A DNA stretch of 64,000 nucleotides from Bacillus massilioanorexius (GTDB lineage: Bacteria; Bacillota; Bacilli; Bacillales; DSM-1321): positions 248,001-312,000 of the forward strand of contig NZ_CABKRX010000094.1 in NCBI RefSeq assembly GCF_902374955.1, read 5' to 3'. Made by a program: the position numbers and the translations under genes. The notes under the pieces were generated by a model. That model made no database searches and was not told where the DNA came from. It worked only from the letters and a program-made list of their open reading frames with translations. How positions within the stretch are numbered: the stretch's first letter is position 1; every line of letters starts with the position of its first letter. Below are positions 1-8,887 of the stretch, in pieces.

Positions 1-1329
1 GCTATTTCTGTCGTTGATGAGCATGGAAGAGGTATTTTAATTAATCCAGCTTACTCTCGTATTACAGGCCTAAAAGAAGAAGAGGTAATTGGTCAGCCAG
101 CATCGACGGATATATATGAAGGAGATAGTATTCATATGAAGGTGCTTCAGACGCGAAACCCGATTCGTGGTACTAAATTAATTGTTGGACCACATAAAAA
201 AGAAGTCATCGTAAATGTAGCACCGATTATCGTAGAAGGAAATCTTAAAGGTAGTGTAGGTGTAATACATGATATGTCAGAAATACAAGAGCTTACCCAA
301 GAATTGCATAGGGCACGTCAAATTATCCGCACGTTAGAAGCAAAATATCGTTTTGAAGATATTATTGGCTGCTCCGAAGAAATGACGTTGGCTATTGAGC
401 AGGCTAGAATAAGTGCTACAACACCTGTAACGGTTTTGTTACGAGGGGAATCTGGAACAGGAAAAGAATTATTTGCTCATGCTATTCATAATGAAAGTGA
501 TCGAAAATTTAATAAATTTATTCGTGTCAATTGTGGGGCAATTTCTGAATCTTTACTTGAGAGTGAACTTTTTGGTTATGTGGAAGGAGCATTTTCAGGT
601 GCGAAAAGAGGAGGTAAAATAGGTCTGTTTGAAGAAGCGAACAATGGAAGTATTTTTTTAGATGAAATAGGAGAAATGAGCTTATCCATCCAAGTGAAAT
701 TACTTCGAGTATTACAAGAAAAAGAAATTGTAAAAGTAGGAGCAACTAAAGCAACTCCAATTAACGTTCGAATAATAGCAGCAACAAATGTTAATTTAGA
801 GCAAGCGATTAACAATGGACAGTTTCGGGAGGATCTTTATTATCGATTAAATCGCATGCCAATATTTATACCTCCGTTAAGACAGAGAAAAGAAGATATC
901 TCGTTATTAACGAATCATTTATTACAAAAACTCAATCAAGAGTATGGCAGAAAAATAGATGGGGTAACGGATGATGCGTTGCAGCTGCTCATTCGATATA
1001 ATTGGCCAGGTAATGTAAGGGAATTAGAAAACGTATTAGGGCGAGCAATGATTTTTATGAAATTTAGTGAAAAAGTGATTGATGTACCACATCTATCTAT
1101 TTCTTTAAACACAAAAGTAGAAAGTCAACAAGTAAATGATCAATTGACTGTTAAAGAAGCAACTTCACTAACAGAAAGAGTGGATGAATTCGAGAGACAA
1201 ATCATTGAGAGATGTTTGGATTTGAATAATGGAAATAAAACAGCAACTGCTAGAGAATTAGGTATTTCGGTAAGAAATCTGTATTATAAGATGGATAAGT
1301 ATATGTTAGAAAAAAATAGCATGCAATAA
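1..1329 (+). CDS. bkdR: Sigma-54-dependent activator BkdR (5' end outside window)
   Basis: The reading frame is open from the first base, so the start lies upstream of the window; 442 codons are present. The visible N-terminal part looks like a PAS sensor domain. Next comes the AAA+ sigma-54 interaction domain, with Walker A GESGTGKE (bases 445-468), the sigma-54 contact loop as GAFSGA (586-603, serine instead of the usual threonine) and Walker B GSIFLDEIGE. The C-terminus is a Fis-type helix-turn-helix (TARELGISVRNLYYK). It lies directly before lpdV-bkd, as in B. subtilis, so it should activate that operon with SigL RNA polymerase in response to branched-chain amino acid breakdown. The identity rests on architecture plus position. 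Confidence 0.93.
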   Translation, partial: AISVVDEHGRGILINPAYSRITGLKEEEVIGQPASTDIYEGDSIHMKVLQTRNPIRGTKLIVGPHKKEVIVNVAPIIVEGNLKGSVGVIHDMSEIQELTQELHRARQIIRTLEAKYRFEDIIGCSEEMTLAIEQARISATTPVTVLLRGESGTGKELFAHAIHNESDRKFNKFIRVNCGAISESLLESELFGYVEGAFSGAKRGGKIGLFEEANNGSIFLDEIGEMSLSIQVKLLRVLQEKEIVKVGATKATPINVRIIAATNVNLEQAINNGQFREDLYYRLNRMPIFIPPLRQRKEDISLLTNHLLQKLNQEYGRKIDGVTDDALQLLIRYNWPGNVRELENVLGRAMIFMKFSEKVIDVPHLSISLNTKVESQQVNDQLTVKEATSLTERVDEFERQIIERCLDLNNGNKTATARELGISVRNLYYKMDKYMLEKNSMQ

Positions 1330-1355
1330 TTTTCATGCTATGAAAATTATTGCAT
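1321..1355. promoter_or_regulatory. Perfect 15-bp inverted repeat, candidate BkdR upstream activating site
   Basis: ATGCAATAATTTTCA, a TGCTA spacer and its exact reverse complement overlap the bkdR stop codon. No T-tract follows, so it is not a simple terminator. It is centred about 165 bp upstream of the start site predicted from the -24/-12 promoter, within the usual range of enhancer sites for sigma-54 activators. Binding by BkdR is inferred. Confidence 0.55.
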
Positions 1356-1401
1356 GGTTTATGATTCCTTCATTTGGGGTATTGTGGTATGGATGAAATA
1401 T

Positions 1402-1439
1402 AAAGTAAGAGGTACGGTTAACGTGCCTCTTACTTTTTT
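1402..1439 (+). terminator. Rho-independent terminator of bkdR
   Basis: Twelve-pair stem AGTAAGAGGTAC / GTGCCTCTTACT (one G-U pair) with a 7-nt loop, followed by a run of T. It separates bkdR transcription from the lpdV promoter. Confidence 0.85.
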
Positions 1440-1477
1440 GCATTATACAAAAACTGAATTCTTGTGATTTTATAAAG

Positions 1478-1494
1478 TTGGCATAGATTTTGCA
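1478..1494 (+). promoter_or_regulatory. Sigma-54 (SigL) -24/-12 promoter for the lpdV-bkd operon
   Basis: TTGGCA-N6-TTGCA has exact -24/-12 spacing and fits the consensus YTGGCACGRNNNTTGCW at the conserved GG and GC. Initiation would be near 1504, giving a leader of about 315 nt before lpdV. The sigma-54 activator gene immediately upstream supports it strongly. Confidence 0.85.
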
Positions 1495-1503
1495 ATAATT
1501 TGT

Positions 1504-1818
1504 TATACAAGTAAATTCTCATTCTCTTATCTTCATACAATTTAGTTATTGTAAATATAAAGAAAAAGAATAATCTTCATTTTTTATTGATAATATGGAA
1601 TCTTTCTGAAGGGCTATATATCAAAGAAAATCATACACCTATGATTTATAGTGTAAAAAAATAACAGTGCAACATTTATAATCTGTTGCTTTAATAATAT
1701 GGAGGTTTATTCTAAATGTAAGGTGTATTTTAAATTGGATAAACATTTAAAAATATTAGTGTTTGCCTTACGAATTTAAGACTTCACTGATCGATCTATA
1801 ACAGGGAGGTAGTTTTTT
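1504..1818 (+). other. Long leader between sigma-54 promoter and lpdV; no gene recognised
   Basis: About 315 nt of AT-rich sequence. The only translation-like signal is GGAGG at 1701-1705, followed after 10 nt by ATG directly joined to TAA (1716-1721). This position holds ptb-bcd-buk in B. subtilis; none of those genes is present here. No convincing terminator or known riboswitch was seen. Confidence 0.5.
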
Positions 1819-3243
1819 ATGTCGAAAGAGTATGATTTAGTCATCATTGGTGGAGGTCCGGGGGGATATGTGGCTGCGATTCGCGCATCTCAATTAGGAT
1901 TAAAAACAGCTATTGTTGAAAAAAATTTACTTGGTGGTACATGTTTGCATAAGGGGTGTATCCCATCGAAAGCGTTGCTTAGAAGTGCTGAAGTGTTTCA
2001 ACAAACACAAAATAGCTTAGAGTTCGGAGTCATTTCTAATGATGTAACATTAGATTTCTCAAAAGTTCAAAATCGAAAAGAAAATATTGTAAACAGTTTA
2101 TATAACGGTATAAAGCATTTGATGAAAAAAGGAAAAATTGATGTGTATGATGGGATAGGTAGAATACTAGGTCCGTCCATTTTCTCACCACTTCCAGGCA
2201 CAATATCAGTTGAGATGAATGATGGTAGTGAGAATGAAATGCTTATTCCGAAAAATGTAATACTTGCCACAGGTTCAAGACCTAGCTCATTACCTGGATT
2301 AAACATTGATGGAGATAAAGTATTATCATCTGATGAAATGTTGAAACTAGAAAGTCTTCCTAAAAGCTTGTTAATTGTAGGTGGAGGAGTAATCGGTATC
2401 GAATGGGCTTCTATGATGAGTGATTTTGGCGTTGAAGTAACGGTTGTAGAATATGCGTCGAGTATTTTACCAGCTGAAGATCATGAGATTTCTAAAGAAC
2501 TGCAAAGATTATTAAAAAAGAAAAATATACAAATTGTGACGAAGGCAAAAATTTTGCCGGAAACCATAAGTCACGAAAAAGAAGGAATAACGGTTAAAGC
2601 AGAAGTAAATGGGATTGAAAAAAGCTTTTCCGCAGAAAAAATGTTAGTTAGTGTTGGACGAAAAGCAAATTTAGAAAAAATTGGTCTTGAGAATACTGAG
2701 ATTTTAGTTAATAATGGTTATATTAGTACCAACTCCTATTATCAGACAAAAGAAAGTCACATCTACGCAATTGGTGATTGTATAGGTGGATTACAGCTTG
2801 CTCACGTCGCATCACATGAGGGGATTATTGCTGTTGAACATATAGCAGGGTTGAAACCTCAAGTACTAGAGGCTACTTCTGTATCGAAGTGTGTATATTC
2901 TAATCCAGAAGTAGCAAGTGTTGGATTAACTGAAAATCAAGCAAAGGAAAAAGGATTCAATGTTAAAGTAGGGAAGTTTTCATTTAAAGGTATAGGCAAG
3001 GCGTTAGTACTAGGTGATAATAATGGTTTTGTAAAAATAGTTGCTGATCAAGAATCAGATGATATTCTTGGAATTCATATGATTGGACCTCATGTAACTG
3101 ATTTGATTTCGGAAGCTGGATTAGCGAAGGTTTTAGATGCTACACCATGGGAAATTTCCCATACTATTCATCCTCATCCATCATTATCCGAAGCGATTGG
3201 TGAAGCGGCGCTTGCTGTTGAAGGAAAAGCACTACATTCCTAG
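1819..3243 (+). CDS. lpdV: Dihydrolipoyl dehydrogenase E3 of the branched-chain 2-oxoacid dehydrogenase
   Basis: 474 aa, normal length for E3. It reoxidises the dihydrolipoyl groups of BkdB using FAD and NAD+. Visible features are the FAD-binding GGGPGGYVAAIRA motif (residues 11-23), the redox disulfide pair C42 and C47 in GGTCLHKGCIPSK, a second GGGVIGIEWA nucleotide motif for NAD, the FAD-contacting YAIGDC, and the HPHPSLSEAIGEA catalytic His-Glu segment near the C-terminus. A GGGAGG site precedes the ATG. It is the first gene of the Bkd cluster here, since ptb, bcd and buk are missing. Confidence 0.95.
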   Translation: MSKEYDLVIIGGGPGGYVAAIRASQLGLKTAIVEKNLLGGTCLHKGCIPSKALLRSAEVFQQTQNSLEFGVISNDVTLDFSKVQNRKENIVNSLYNGIKHLMKKGKIDVYDGIGRILGPSIFSPLPGTISVEMNDGSENEMLIPKNVILATGSRPSSLPGLNIDGDKVLSSDEMLKLESLPKSLLIVGGGVIGIEWASMMSDFGVEVTVVEYASSILPAEDHEISKELQRLLKKKNIQIVTKAKILPETISHEKEGITVKAEVNGIEKSFSAEKMLVSVGRKANLEKIGLENTEILVNNGYISTNSYYQTKESHIYAIGDCIGGLQLAHVASHEGIIAVEHIAGLKPQVLEATSVSKCVYSNPEVASVGLTENQAKEKGFNVKVGKFSFKGIGKALVLGDNNGFVKIVADQESDDILGIHMIGPHVTDLISEAGLAKVLDATPWEISHTIHPHPSLSEAIGEAALAVEGKALHS

Positions 3244-3297
3244 GTTATGAATACTCTTCTTCATTTAAGGGTTTAGGAAAGTATATGAACTAAAATA

Positions 3298-3345
3298 CTG
3301 TCTAGCTCCAGCACTATTAAACTTGCTAGGCAGTTGTAGCTTTCT
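3298..3345. repeat. Decayed intergenic repeat fragment
   Basis: TCTAGCTCCAGC followed by a degraded arm ending in TTGTAGCTTTCTTATTT resembles the 5' part of a GC-rich repeat found between genes in many Bacillus genomes ('TGTCTAGCTCCAGCG...'). The resemblance is from memory and the copy is degraded. The 256-nt gap around it otherwise shows only a TATAAT at 3426-3431 without a good -35 box. Confidence 0.35.
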
Positions 3346-3499
3346 TATTTTCAGAACTAGTCGAATCATTTCTAAATTGATAGTACTAAAACCTTCAACA
3401 CTTTTTAGAAGATTGTTAACTGTCCTATAATAAGGCAAATTTTAATAACTATAGAAAACTTTAAAAGAGCAATTTGTAAAATGATTGGAGGATAAACAT

Positions 3500-4489
3500 A
3501 TGGAAAATCGCCATAAAGAACTGGGTTTGTCGAACGAAAAACTTATGGAAATGTATGAAACAATGATTCTTGCAAGAAGAATTGATGAGCGCATGTGGTT
3601 ATTAAATCGTTCAGGAAAAATACCTTTTGTTATTTCTTGCCAAGGACAAGAAGCGGCTCAAGTAGGAGCGGCTTTTGCACTTAATACTGAAAAAGACTAT
3701 ATATTACCTTATTACAGGGATGTCGGAGTTGTATTAACCTTTGGGATGACTGCAAGAGAGTTAATGCTTTCAGGATTTGCGAAAGCGGAAGATCCGAACT
3801 CAGGTGGAAGACAAATGCCAGGACATTTTGGTCAGAAGAAGAATCGTATAGTAACAGGTTCTTCACCCGTTACTACACAAGTTCCTCATGCTGTTGGGAT
3901 AGCATTAGCTGGAAAAATGGAAGGGAAAGATTTAGTCTCCTTTGTAACATTTGGAGAAGGGTCTAGTAATCAAGGAGATTTTCATGAAGGGGCAAACTTT
4001 GCGGGTGTTCATAAGCTTCCGGTAATCTTTATGTGTGAGAATAATAAATATGCGATTTCTGTTCCAATCGAAAAACAATTAGGTTGTGCTAGAGTTTCAG
4101 ACCGTGCCATTGGGTATGGTATGCCTGGGGTTACAGTCGATGGAAACAATCCTCTAGAAGTATATAAAGTGGTTAAAGAAGCTGCTGAGCGTGCTAGAAG
4201 AGGTGATGGTCCTACTTTAATCGAAACGATTACTTATCGACTAACGCCGCATTCAAGCGATGATGACGATAGAGCGTATCGAGCGCAAGATGAAATATCT
4301 GAAGCGAAATCAAATGATCCAATTCAATCTTTTGCAACTTATCTAAAAGATTGCGGTATTTTGAATGATGAAAGTGAAAAAGAAATTAATGATCGCATTA
4401 TGAAAATAGTAAATGACGCAACTGATTTTGCAGAAAATGCACCGTATGCAAATCCAGAACATGCTTTAAATCATGTATATGGTAACTAG
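3500..4489 (+). CDS. bkdAA: Branched-chain 2-oxoacid dehydrogenase E1 alpha subunit
   Basis: 329 aa from the ATG with GGAGG 8 nt upstream. With BkdAB it forms the thiamine-diphosphate E1 enzyme that decarboxylates the 2-oxoacids of Val, Ile and Leu and loads the acyl group onto lipoyl-BkdB. The thiamine diphosphate motif appears as GEGSSNQGDFHEG followed by ENN. The segment TYRLTPHSSDDDD contains the conserved HSxxDD phosphorylation-loop type sequence. It is followed after 17 nt by bkdAB. Confidence 0.95.
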   Translation: MENRHKELGLSNEKLMEMYETMILARRIDERMWLLNRSGKIPFVISCQGQEAAQVGAAFALNTEKDYILPYYRDVGVVLTFGMTARELMLSGFAKAEDPNSGGRQMPGHFGQKKNRIVTGSSPVTTQVPHAVGIALAGKMEGKDLVSFVTFGEGSSNQGDFHEGANFAGVHKLPVIFMCENNKYAISVPIEKQLGCARVSDRAIGYGMPGVTVDGNNPLEVYKVVKEAAERARRGDGPTLIETITYRLTPHSSDDDDRAYRAQDEISEAKSNDPIQSFATYLKDCGILNDESEKEINDRIMKIVNDATDFAENAPYANPEHALNHVYGN

Positions 4490-4506
4490 TAAGGAGGGAG
4501 AATAAT

Positions 4507-5490
4507 ATGCCTGTAATTTCATATATAGATGCAGTGACGATGGCGATTCGTGAAGAGATGGAAAGAGACGAGAAGGTTTTTGTATTAGGTGAAGATGTTG
4601 GAAGAAAAGGTGGGGTCTTTAAGGCAACACAGGGATTATATGAACAATTTGGTGAACATCGAGTACTAGATACACCTTTAGCAGAGTCGGCAATAGCTGG
4701 TGTAGGTATAGGGGCAGCCATGTATGGAATGAGACCGATTGCTGAAATGCAATTTGCAGACTTCATTATGCCTGCTGTTAATCAAATTGTGTCTGAAGCT
4801 GCAAAAATTCGATATCGTTCAAATAATGATTGGAATTGTCCTATCGTCATTCGAGCTCCTTACGGTGGTGGTGTTCATGGCGCCTTATATCATTCTCAAT
4901 CAGTAGAAGCGATGTTTGCTAATACACCGGGTTTAAAAATTGTAATGCCTTCTACTCCGTATGACGTAAAGGGTTTATTGAAGGCTGCTGTTCGTGATCC
5001 TGACCCTGTGTTGTTTTTTGAACATAAAAGAGCTTATCGACTTATTAAAGGAGAAGTGCCACAGGAAGATTACGTATTACCAATTGGAAAAGCAGATGTT
5101 AAACGTGAAGGTGAAGATGTCACTGTCATAACTTATGGTTTATGTGTTCACCATGCTTTACAAGCAGCTGAAAAACTTGCTTCTGATGGCATATCCACTC
5201 ATGTTTTGGATTTACGAACAATATATCCTTTAGATAAAGAAGCTATCATTGAAGCGGCTTCGAAAACGGGTAAAGTATTGTTAATCACTGAAGATAACAA
5301 AGAAGGTAGCGTTATTGGAGAGGTAGCAGCTATTATTGCAGAGAATTGCCTCTTCGATTTGGATGCACCAATCATGAGATTAGCTGGTCCAGATGTTCCA
5401 GCTATGCCTTATGCACCAACAATGGAAAAATTCTTTTTAGTCAATAGTGACAAAGTTGAGAAAGCAATAAAAGAGCTCGCTGAATTCTAA
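4507..5490 (+). CDS. bkdAB: Branched-chain 2-oxoacid dehydrogenase E1 beta subunit
   Basis: 327 aa, with transketolase pyrimidine-binding and C-terminal domains. Conserved E1-beta landmarks are LGEDVGRKGGVFKAT near the N-terminus, DTPLAESAIAGVGIGAA, and the substrate-channel region RAPYGGGVHGALYHSQS. AAGGAGGG lies just before the ATG. It pairs with BkdAA to form the alpha2-beta2 E1 enzyme; tight spacing on both sides indicates one transcript. Confidence 0.95.
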   Translation: MPVISYIDAVTMAIREEMERDEKVFVLGEDVGRKGGVFKATQGLYEQFGEHRVLDTPLAESAIAGVGIGAAMYGMRPIAEMQFADFIMPAVNQIVSEAAKIRYRSNNDWNCPIVIRAPYGGGVHGALYHSQSVEAMFANTPGLKIVMPSTPYDVKGLLKAAVRDPDPVLFFEHKRAYRLIKGEVPQEDYVLPIGKADVKREGEDVTVITYGLCVHHALQAAEKLASDGISTHVLDLRTIYPLDKEAIIEAASKTGKVLLITEDNKEGSVIGEVAAIIAENCLFDLDAPIMRLAGPDVPAMPYAPTMEKFFLVNSDKVEKAIKELAEF

Positions 5491-5516
5491 ATACTTACAG
5501 ATAGGGGGGACCTAAG

Positions 5517-6773
5517 TTGGCAATTGAAACAATGAAAATGCCGCAGCTTGGAGAAAGTGTTACAGAAGGCACAATAAGTAAATGGTTAGTTGGACCTGGA
5601 GATTCTGTAAATAAATATGATCCAATTGCTGAAGTAATGACTGATAAAGTAAATGCAGAAGTGCCTTCTTCGTTTTCTGGTATTATTAAAGAACTAATTG
5701 CTGAGGAAGATCAGACTTTAGAAATAGGAGAAGTTATCTGTACGATAGAAGTGGAAGAGCAAAATGAGGAAAAAGTAGTTGTTCAGTCTAGTAATCAACC
5801 TGAAGTGACAAAAATCGAAAAGCCTTTAGCAAGCGCTCGTTACTCACCTGCTGTTTTACGTTTATCTCAAGAGCACAACATTGATTTAGCTCAAATCACA
5901 GGAACTGGGGCAGGTGGTAGAATCACTCGTAAAGATATTTTACAAGCTGTTCAAGCTGGTGGAATTAACGAAAAGCCAGTTGAAAAAGAGAGTGTTCAAA
6001 CTAAAATGACATCAGCAGAAATTCAACCACTTGTATCTAAGTCGGCAGAGGAGAAATCTTATGTACCTGTAAATGGTGATCTTGCGTTACCTATAAACCC
6101 TGTCCGAAAAGCAATTGCAAACAATATGCTGAAAAGTAAACATGAAATTCCACATGCTTGGATGATGATAGAGGTTGATGCTACTAATCTAGTTGCTCTC
6201 CGCAATAAAGAGAAAAATCGCTTTATGGAGAAAGAAGGCTATAATCTAACTTATTTCGCGTTTTTTGTTAAAGCTGTTGCTCAAGCGTTAAAGGAATTTC
6301 CAGAAATTAATTCAACATGGGCTGGCGATAAAATCATTCAAAAACGTGATATACATTTAAATATTGCGGTAGCAACAGAAGATTCTTTATTTGTTCCTGT
6401 AATTAAACATGCTGATGAAAAATCTATCAAAGGTGTTGCTAGAGAGATTACAGATCTTTCTCGAAAAGTTAGAACTGGTCAGTTAAAGGCAGAAGAAATG
6501 CAAGGTGGTACTTTTACTGTTAATAATACGGGGTCATTTGGTTCGGTTCAATCAATGGGTATTATTAATCATCCGCAAGCTGCTATACTACAGATTGAAT
6601 CGATTGTGAAACGTCCAGTAATCATTGATGGCATGATTGCGGTTCGTGATATGGTCAACTTATGTTTATCGTTGGATCATCGAGTGCTTGATGGCTTGGT
6701 TTGTGGGAAATTCTTAGCAAGAATTAAAGAAATTATTGAAAATATGTCAGACGAAAATACGTCGATTTATTAA
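5517..6773 (+). CDS. bkdB: Branched-chain 2-oxoacid dehydrogenase E2 (lipoyl acyltransferase)
   Basis: 418 aa from a TTG start, with GGGGGG about 6 nt upstream. Domains in order: a lipoyl domain with the lipoylated lysine in EVMTDKVNAEVPS (about residue 43), a linker, a peripheral subunit-binding domain (ARYSPAVLRLS to GGRITRKDIL, about residues 105-140), then the catalytic acyltransferase domain ending in the active-site DHRVLDG. It moves the acyl group from E1 to CoA and forms the core of the complex. A strong terminator follows, so the Bkd transcript can end here. Confidence 0.95.
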   Translation: MAIETMKMPQLGESVTEGTISKWLVGPGDSVNKYDPIAEVMTDKVNAEVPSSFSGIIKELIAEEDQTLEIGEVICTIEVEEQNEEKVVVQSSNQPEVTKIEKPLASARYSPAVLRLSQEHNIDLAQITGTGAGGRITRKDILQAVQAGGINEKPVEKESVQTKMTSAEIQPLVSKSAEEKSYVPVNGDLALPINPVRKAIANNMLKSKHEIPHAWMMIEVDATNLVALRNKEKNRFMEKEGYNLTYFAFFVKAVAQALKEFPEINSTWAGDKIIQKRDIHLNIAVATEDSLFVPVIKHADEKSIKGVAREITDLSRKVRTGQLKAEEMQGGTFTVNNTGSFGSVQSMGIINHPQAAILQIESIVKRPVIIDGMIAVRDMVNLCLSLDHRVLDGLVCGKFLARIKEIIENMSDENTSIY

Positions 6774-6775
6774 TG

Positions 6776-6825
6776 AAAAAGCACTTTTGAAGAGCGTATT
6801 GCTTGTTCTCAAAAGTGCTTTTTTT
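6776..6825 (+). terminator. Rho-independent terminator after bkdB
   Basis: Fifteen-pair stem AAAAAGCACTTTTGA / TCAAAAGTGCTTTTT with an 18-nt loop and a following T-run. Confidence 0.9.
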
Positions 6826-6976
6826 GATTTTTTTTGTAAAGGATAATTGCAGGAAAAGGTTAGCTGTACTAGAATAGAGTTAATAGTTGAAATATTTATA
6901 CAAATTTCGACATTAGTTGCGTTTTCATTTCATAAAGGGGGGTGTAGGCTTTTATTAGGATTAAAACAGCATGAAT

Positions 6977-6990
6977 TGAAAGCGTTCACG
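6977..6990 (+). promoter_or_regulatory. Candidate cre (CcpA) site upstream of mutA
   Basis: TGAAAGCGTTCACG matches the cre consensus TGWNANCGNTNWCA at 13 of 14 positions. It lies 32 nt before the mutA start, so bound CcpA could block transcription of mutA-mutB-meaB when preferred sugars are present. Confidence 0.55.
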
Positions 6991-7021
6991 CTAGGATAGT
7001 ACTTAATAAAAGCGAACAAAC

Positions 7022-8887
7022 ATGAATCTTCAAGAGACAAAAGCGGTTACTTTTCCACTAGCTACTATGGAAGATTGGGAAAAGAAGGCTGAGGCAAGTT
7101 TAAAGGGGAAATCTTTAGCTAAACTTAAGACATCAACTTATGAAGGTATAGAATTAAAGCCTTTATATACTGAAGATAGTTCTGTAATAAACGAAGAATG
7201 GCCAGGATTTGCACCATACACAAGAGGTACAGATGCTTTAGGTTATGCTAAGCGACCATGGTTAGTTTCACAAAAGATTTTTGGAGACAGTGCTGAACAA
7301 ATTTTAGCAAACTTTAATCAATTGGTAAGCCGCGGCCAAAATTCATTAGCGGTTGATTTTAGCCAATTGGCAACGATGAATAGTGATGAACTACAATTCT
7401 TTTTACAAGAAGCGTCGAAAAAAGAACAACCACTTTTCGTAGATACTAAAGGTGGTCAAAAAGCTTTGCTTTCACAGGTGAAAAAATTATCCAAAGTAGA
7501 GCAAGAAGGACTTAAAGGCGTGTTAGCGGAAGATCCAATAGCTGAGGGAGTTATCCAAGGTAAAGGAATTTTAGATCCAGAAGCTTTTTTTGCTGAATGG
7601 TTTGAACATTTGAAAGAGGCGGATTTACCTAATGTAAAGAAAATCTTAGTGAAGTCTACAGCTGTTCATAACGCTGGTGGGAATGCTGTGCAAGAGTTAG
7701 CTACAGCTCTAGCGACTGCTTCAGAATATCTACACTATGGAATGAAAAATGGGTATACAGCAGAAGATGTGGCTAAAAATATCGTGTTTGCTTTTGGGAT
7801 AGATTCAGCTTTCTTTATGAATGTTGCAAAATTACGAGCAGCAAGACGTTTATGGTCTTTATTAGGTCAAGAATTTTCTACGGATCCTGAATGCTTTAAA
7901 ATGTACATTCATGCAGAAACTTCAACGTTCACGTCTACTTTATTTGATTCATATGTAAATTTACTACGCCAAGCTAACCAAGCTTTTGCAGCAGTTATCG
8001 GTGGTGTCCAATCATTAGAGGTAAAAGAATATAGTGTTGCTTCAAATGAAACATCATCTTTCTCAGATAGAATCGCAAGAAATATTCACTTAGTGATAAA
8101 AGAGGAAACGCTAGTGGATAAAGTAGTAGATCCTGCTGGTGGTTCATTTTATGTTGAAACATTAACAAATGAATTGACTGATAAAGCGTGGAGCTTATTT
8201 CTTGAAATTGAAAAACGCGGTGGGCTAATTGAAGTATTACGTACCGGTTGGCTACAAGAAAATGTTAAAGAAACATTAACAGAAAAGAAAGAAAATGTAG
8301 CTAAGCGTAAGGATAGTCTAATTGGAACCAATGTATATCCGAATTTAGAAGATACCGTTGTATTAAATAAATCTAAGTCACTTGAAGTGGCATTACCATA
8401 TGAAATTGAACAGATTATACCTTTAAAAGGAGTTCGTCTAGCAGAGGATTTCGAGAATTTACGAATTGCTTCACTTAACTATAAAGAAAAGAACGGAAAA
8501 TGCCCTGAAATAGGTTTAATTTGTATTAAAGATTTAAAATCATATAAACCTCGAGCTGATTTTGTTAAAGGATTTGTTGCAGCTGGTGGAGTTGAATCTA
8601 TTCAACAACAATGTTCAACAATTGATGAAGTAATCCAGTTTGTTAAAACAAGCTCATTTAAGCATTATGTTTTATGTGGAAGTGATGCTGATTATGAAGA
8701 AGTTGCTGTAGCATGGACAAAAGCAATAGTAGAAGCGGATAAACAAGTGGAAATCTTCATAGCTGGTAAACAAAATGCAGAATTAGATCAACAATTGAAA
8801 ACAGCTGGATTGAAGGATGTTATTGCTGTTGGAAGTAATGCTGTTACACAAATTACATCAATTTTAACAGACTTGGAGGTTTTGTAA
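7022..8887 (+). CDS. mutA: Methylmalonyl-CoA mutase small (beta) subunit
   Basis: 621 aa, the usual length for the non-catalytic partner subunit. The TIM-barrel half resembles MutB (WPGFAPYTRGTDALGYAKRPW near the N-terminus). The C-terminal cobalamin-fold domain lacks the DxHxxG B12 ligand motif, as expected for MutA. The frame is closed by a stop at 7007-7009, so this ATG is the first possible start, yet no good ribosome site lies before it. The gene abuts mutB. The heterodimer interconverts methylmalonyl-CoA and succinyl-CoA. This gene set lies inside what is bkdB-yqiW in B. subtilis. Confidence 0.93.
   Translation: MNLQETKAVTFPLATMEDWEKKAEASLKGKSLAKLKTSTYEGIELKPLYTEDSSVINEEWPGFAPYTRGTDALGYAKRPWLVSQKIFGDSAEQILANFNQLVSRGQNSLAVDFSQLATMNSDELQFFLQEASKKEQPLFVDTKGGQKALLSQVKKLSKVEQEGLKGVLAEDPIAEGVIQGKGILDPEAFFAEWFEHLKEADLPNVKKILVKSTAVHNAGGNAVQELATALATASEYLHYGMKNGYTAEDVAKNIVFAFGIDSAFFMNVAKLRAARRLWSLLGQEFSTDPECFKMYIHAETSTFTSTLFDSYVNLLRQANQAFAAVIGGVQSLEVKEYSVASNETSSFSDRIARNIHLVIKEETLVDKVVDPAGGSFYVETLTNELTDKAWSLFLEIEKRGGLIEVLRTGWLQENVKETLTEKKENVAKRKDSLIGTNVYPNLEDTVVLNKSKSLEVALPYEIEQIIPLKGVRLAEDFENLRIASLNYKEKNGKCPEIGLICIKDLKSYKPRADFVKGFVAAGGVESIQQQCSTIDEVIQFVKTSSFKHYVLCGSDADYEEVAVAWTKAIVEADKQVEIFIAGKQNAELDQQLKTAGLKDVIAVGSNAVTQITSILTDLEVL

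Noticed and set aside
3403..3431. Possible promoter for bkdAA
   Set aside because: TATAAT at 3426-3431 is good but the -35 region (TTTTAG) is poor; the gene can be served by the sigma-54 promoter before lpdV.
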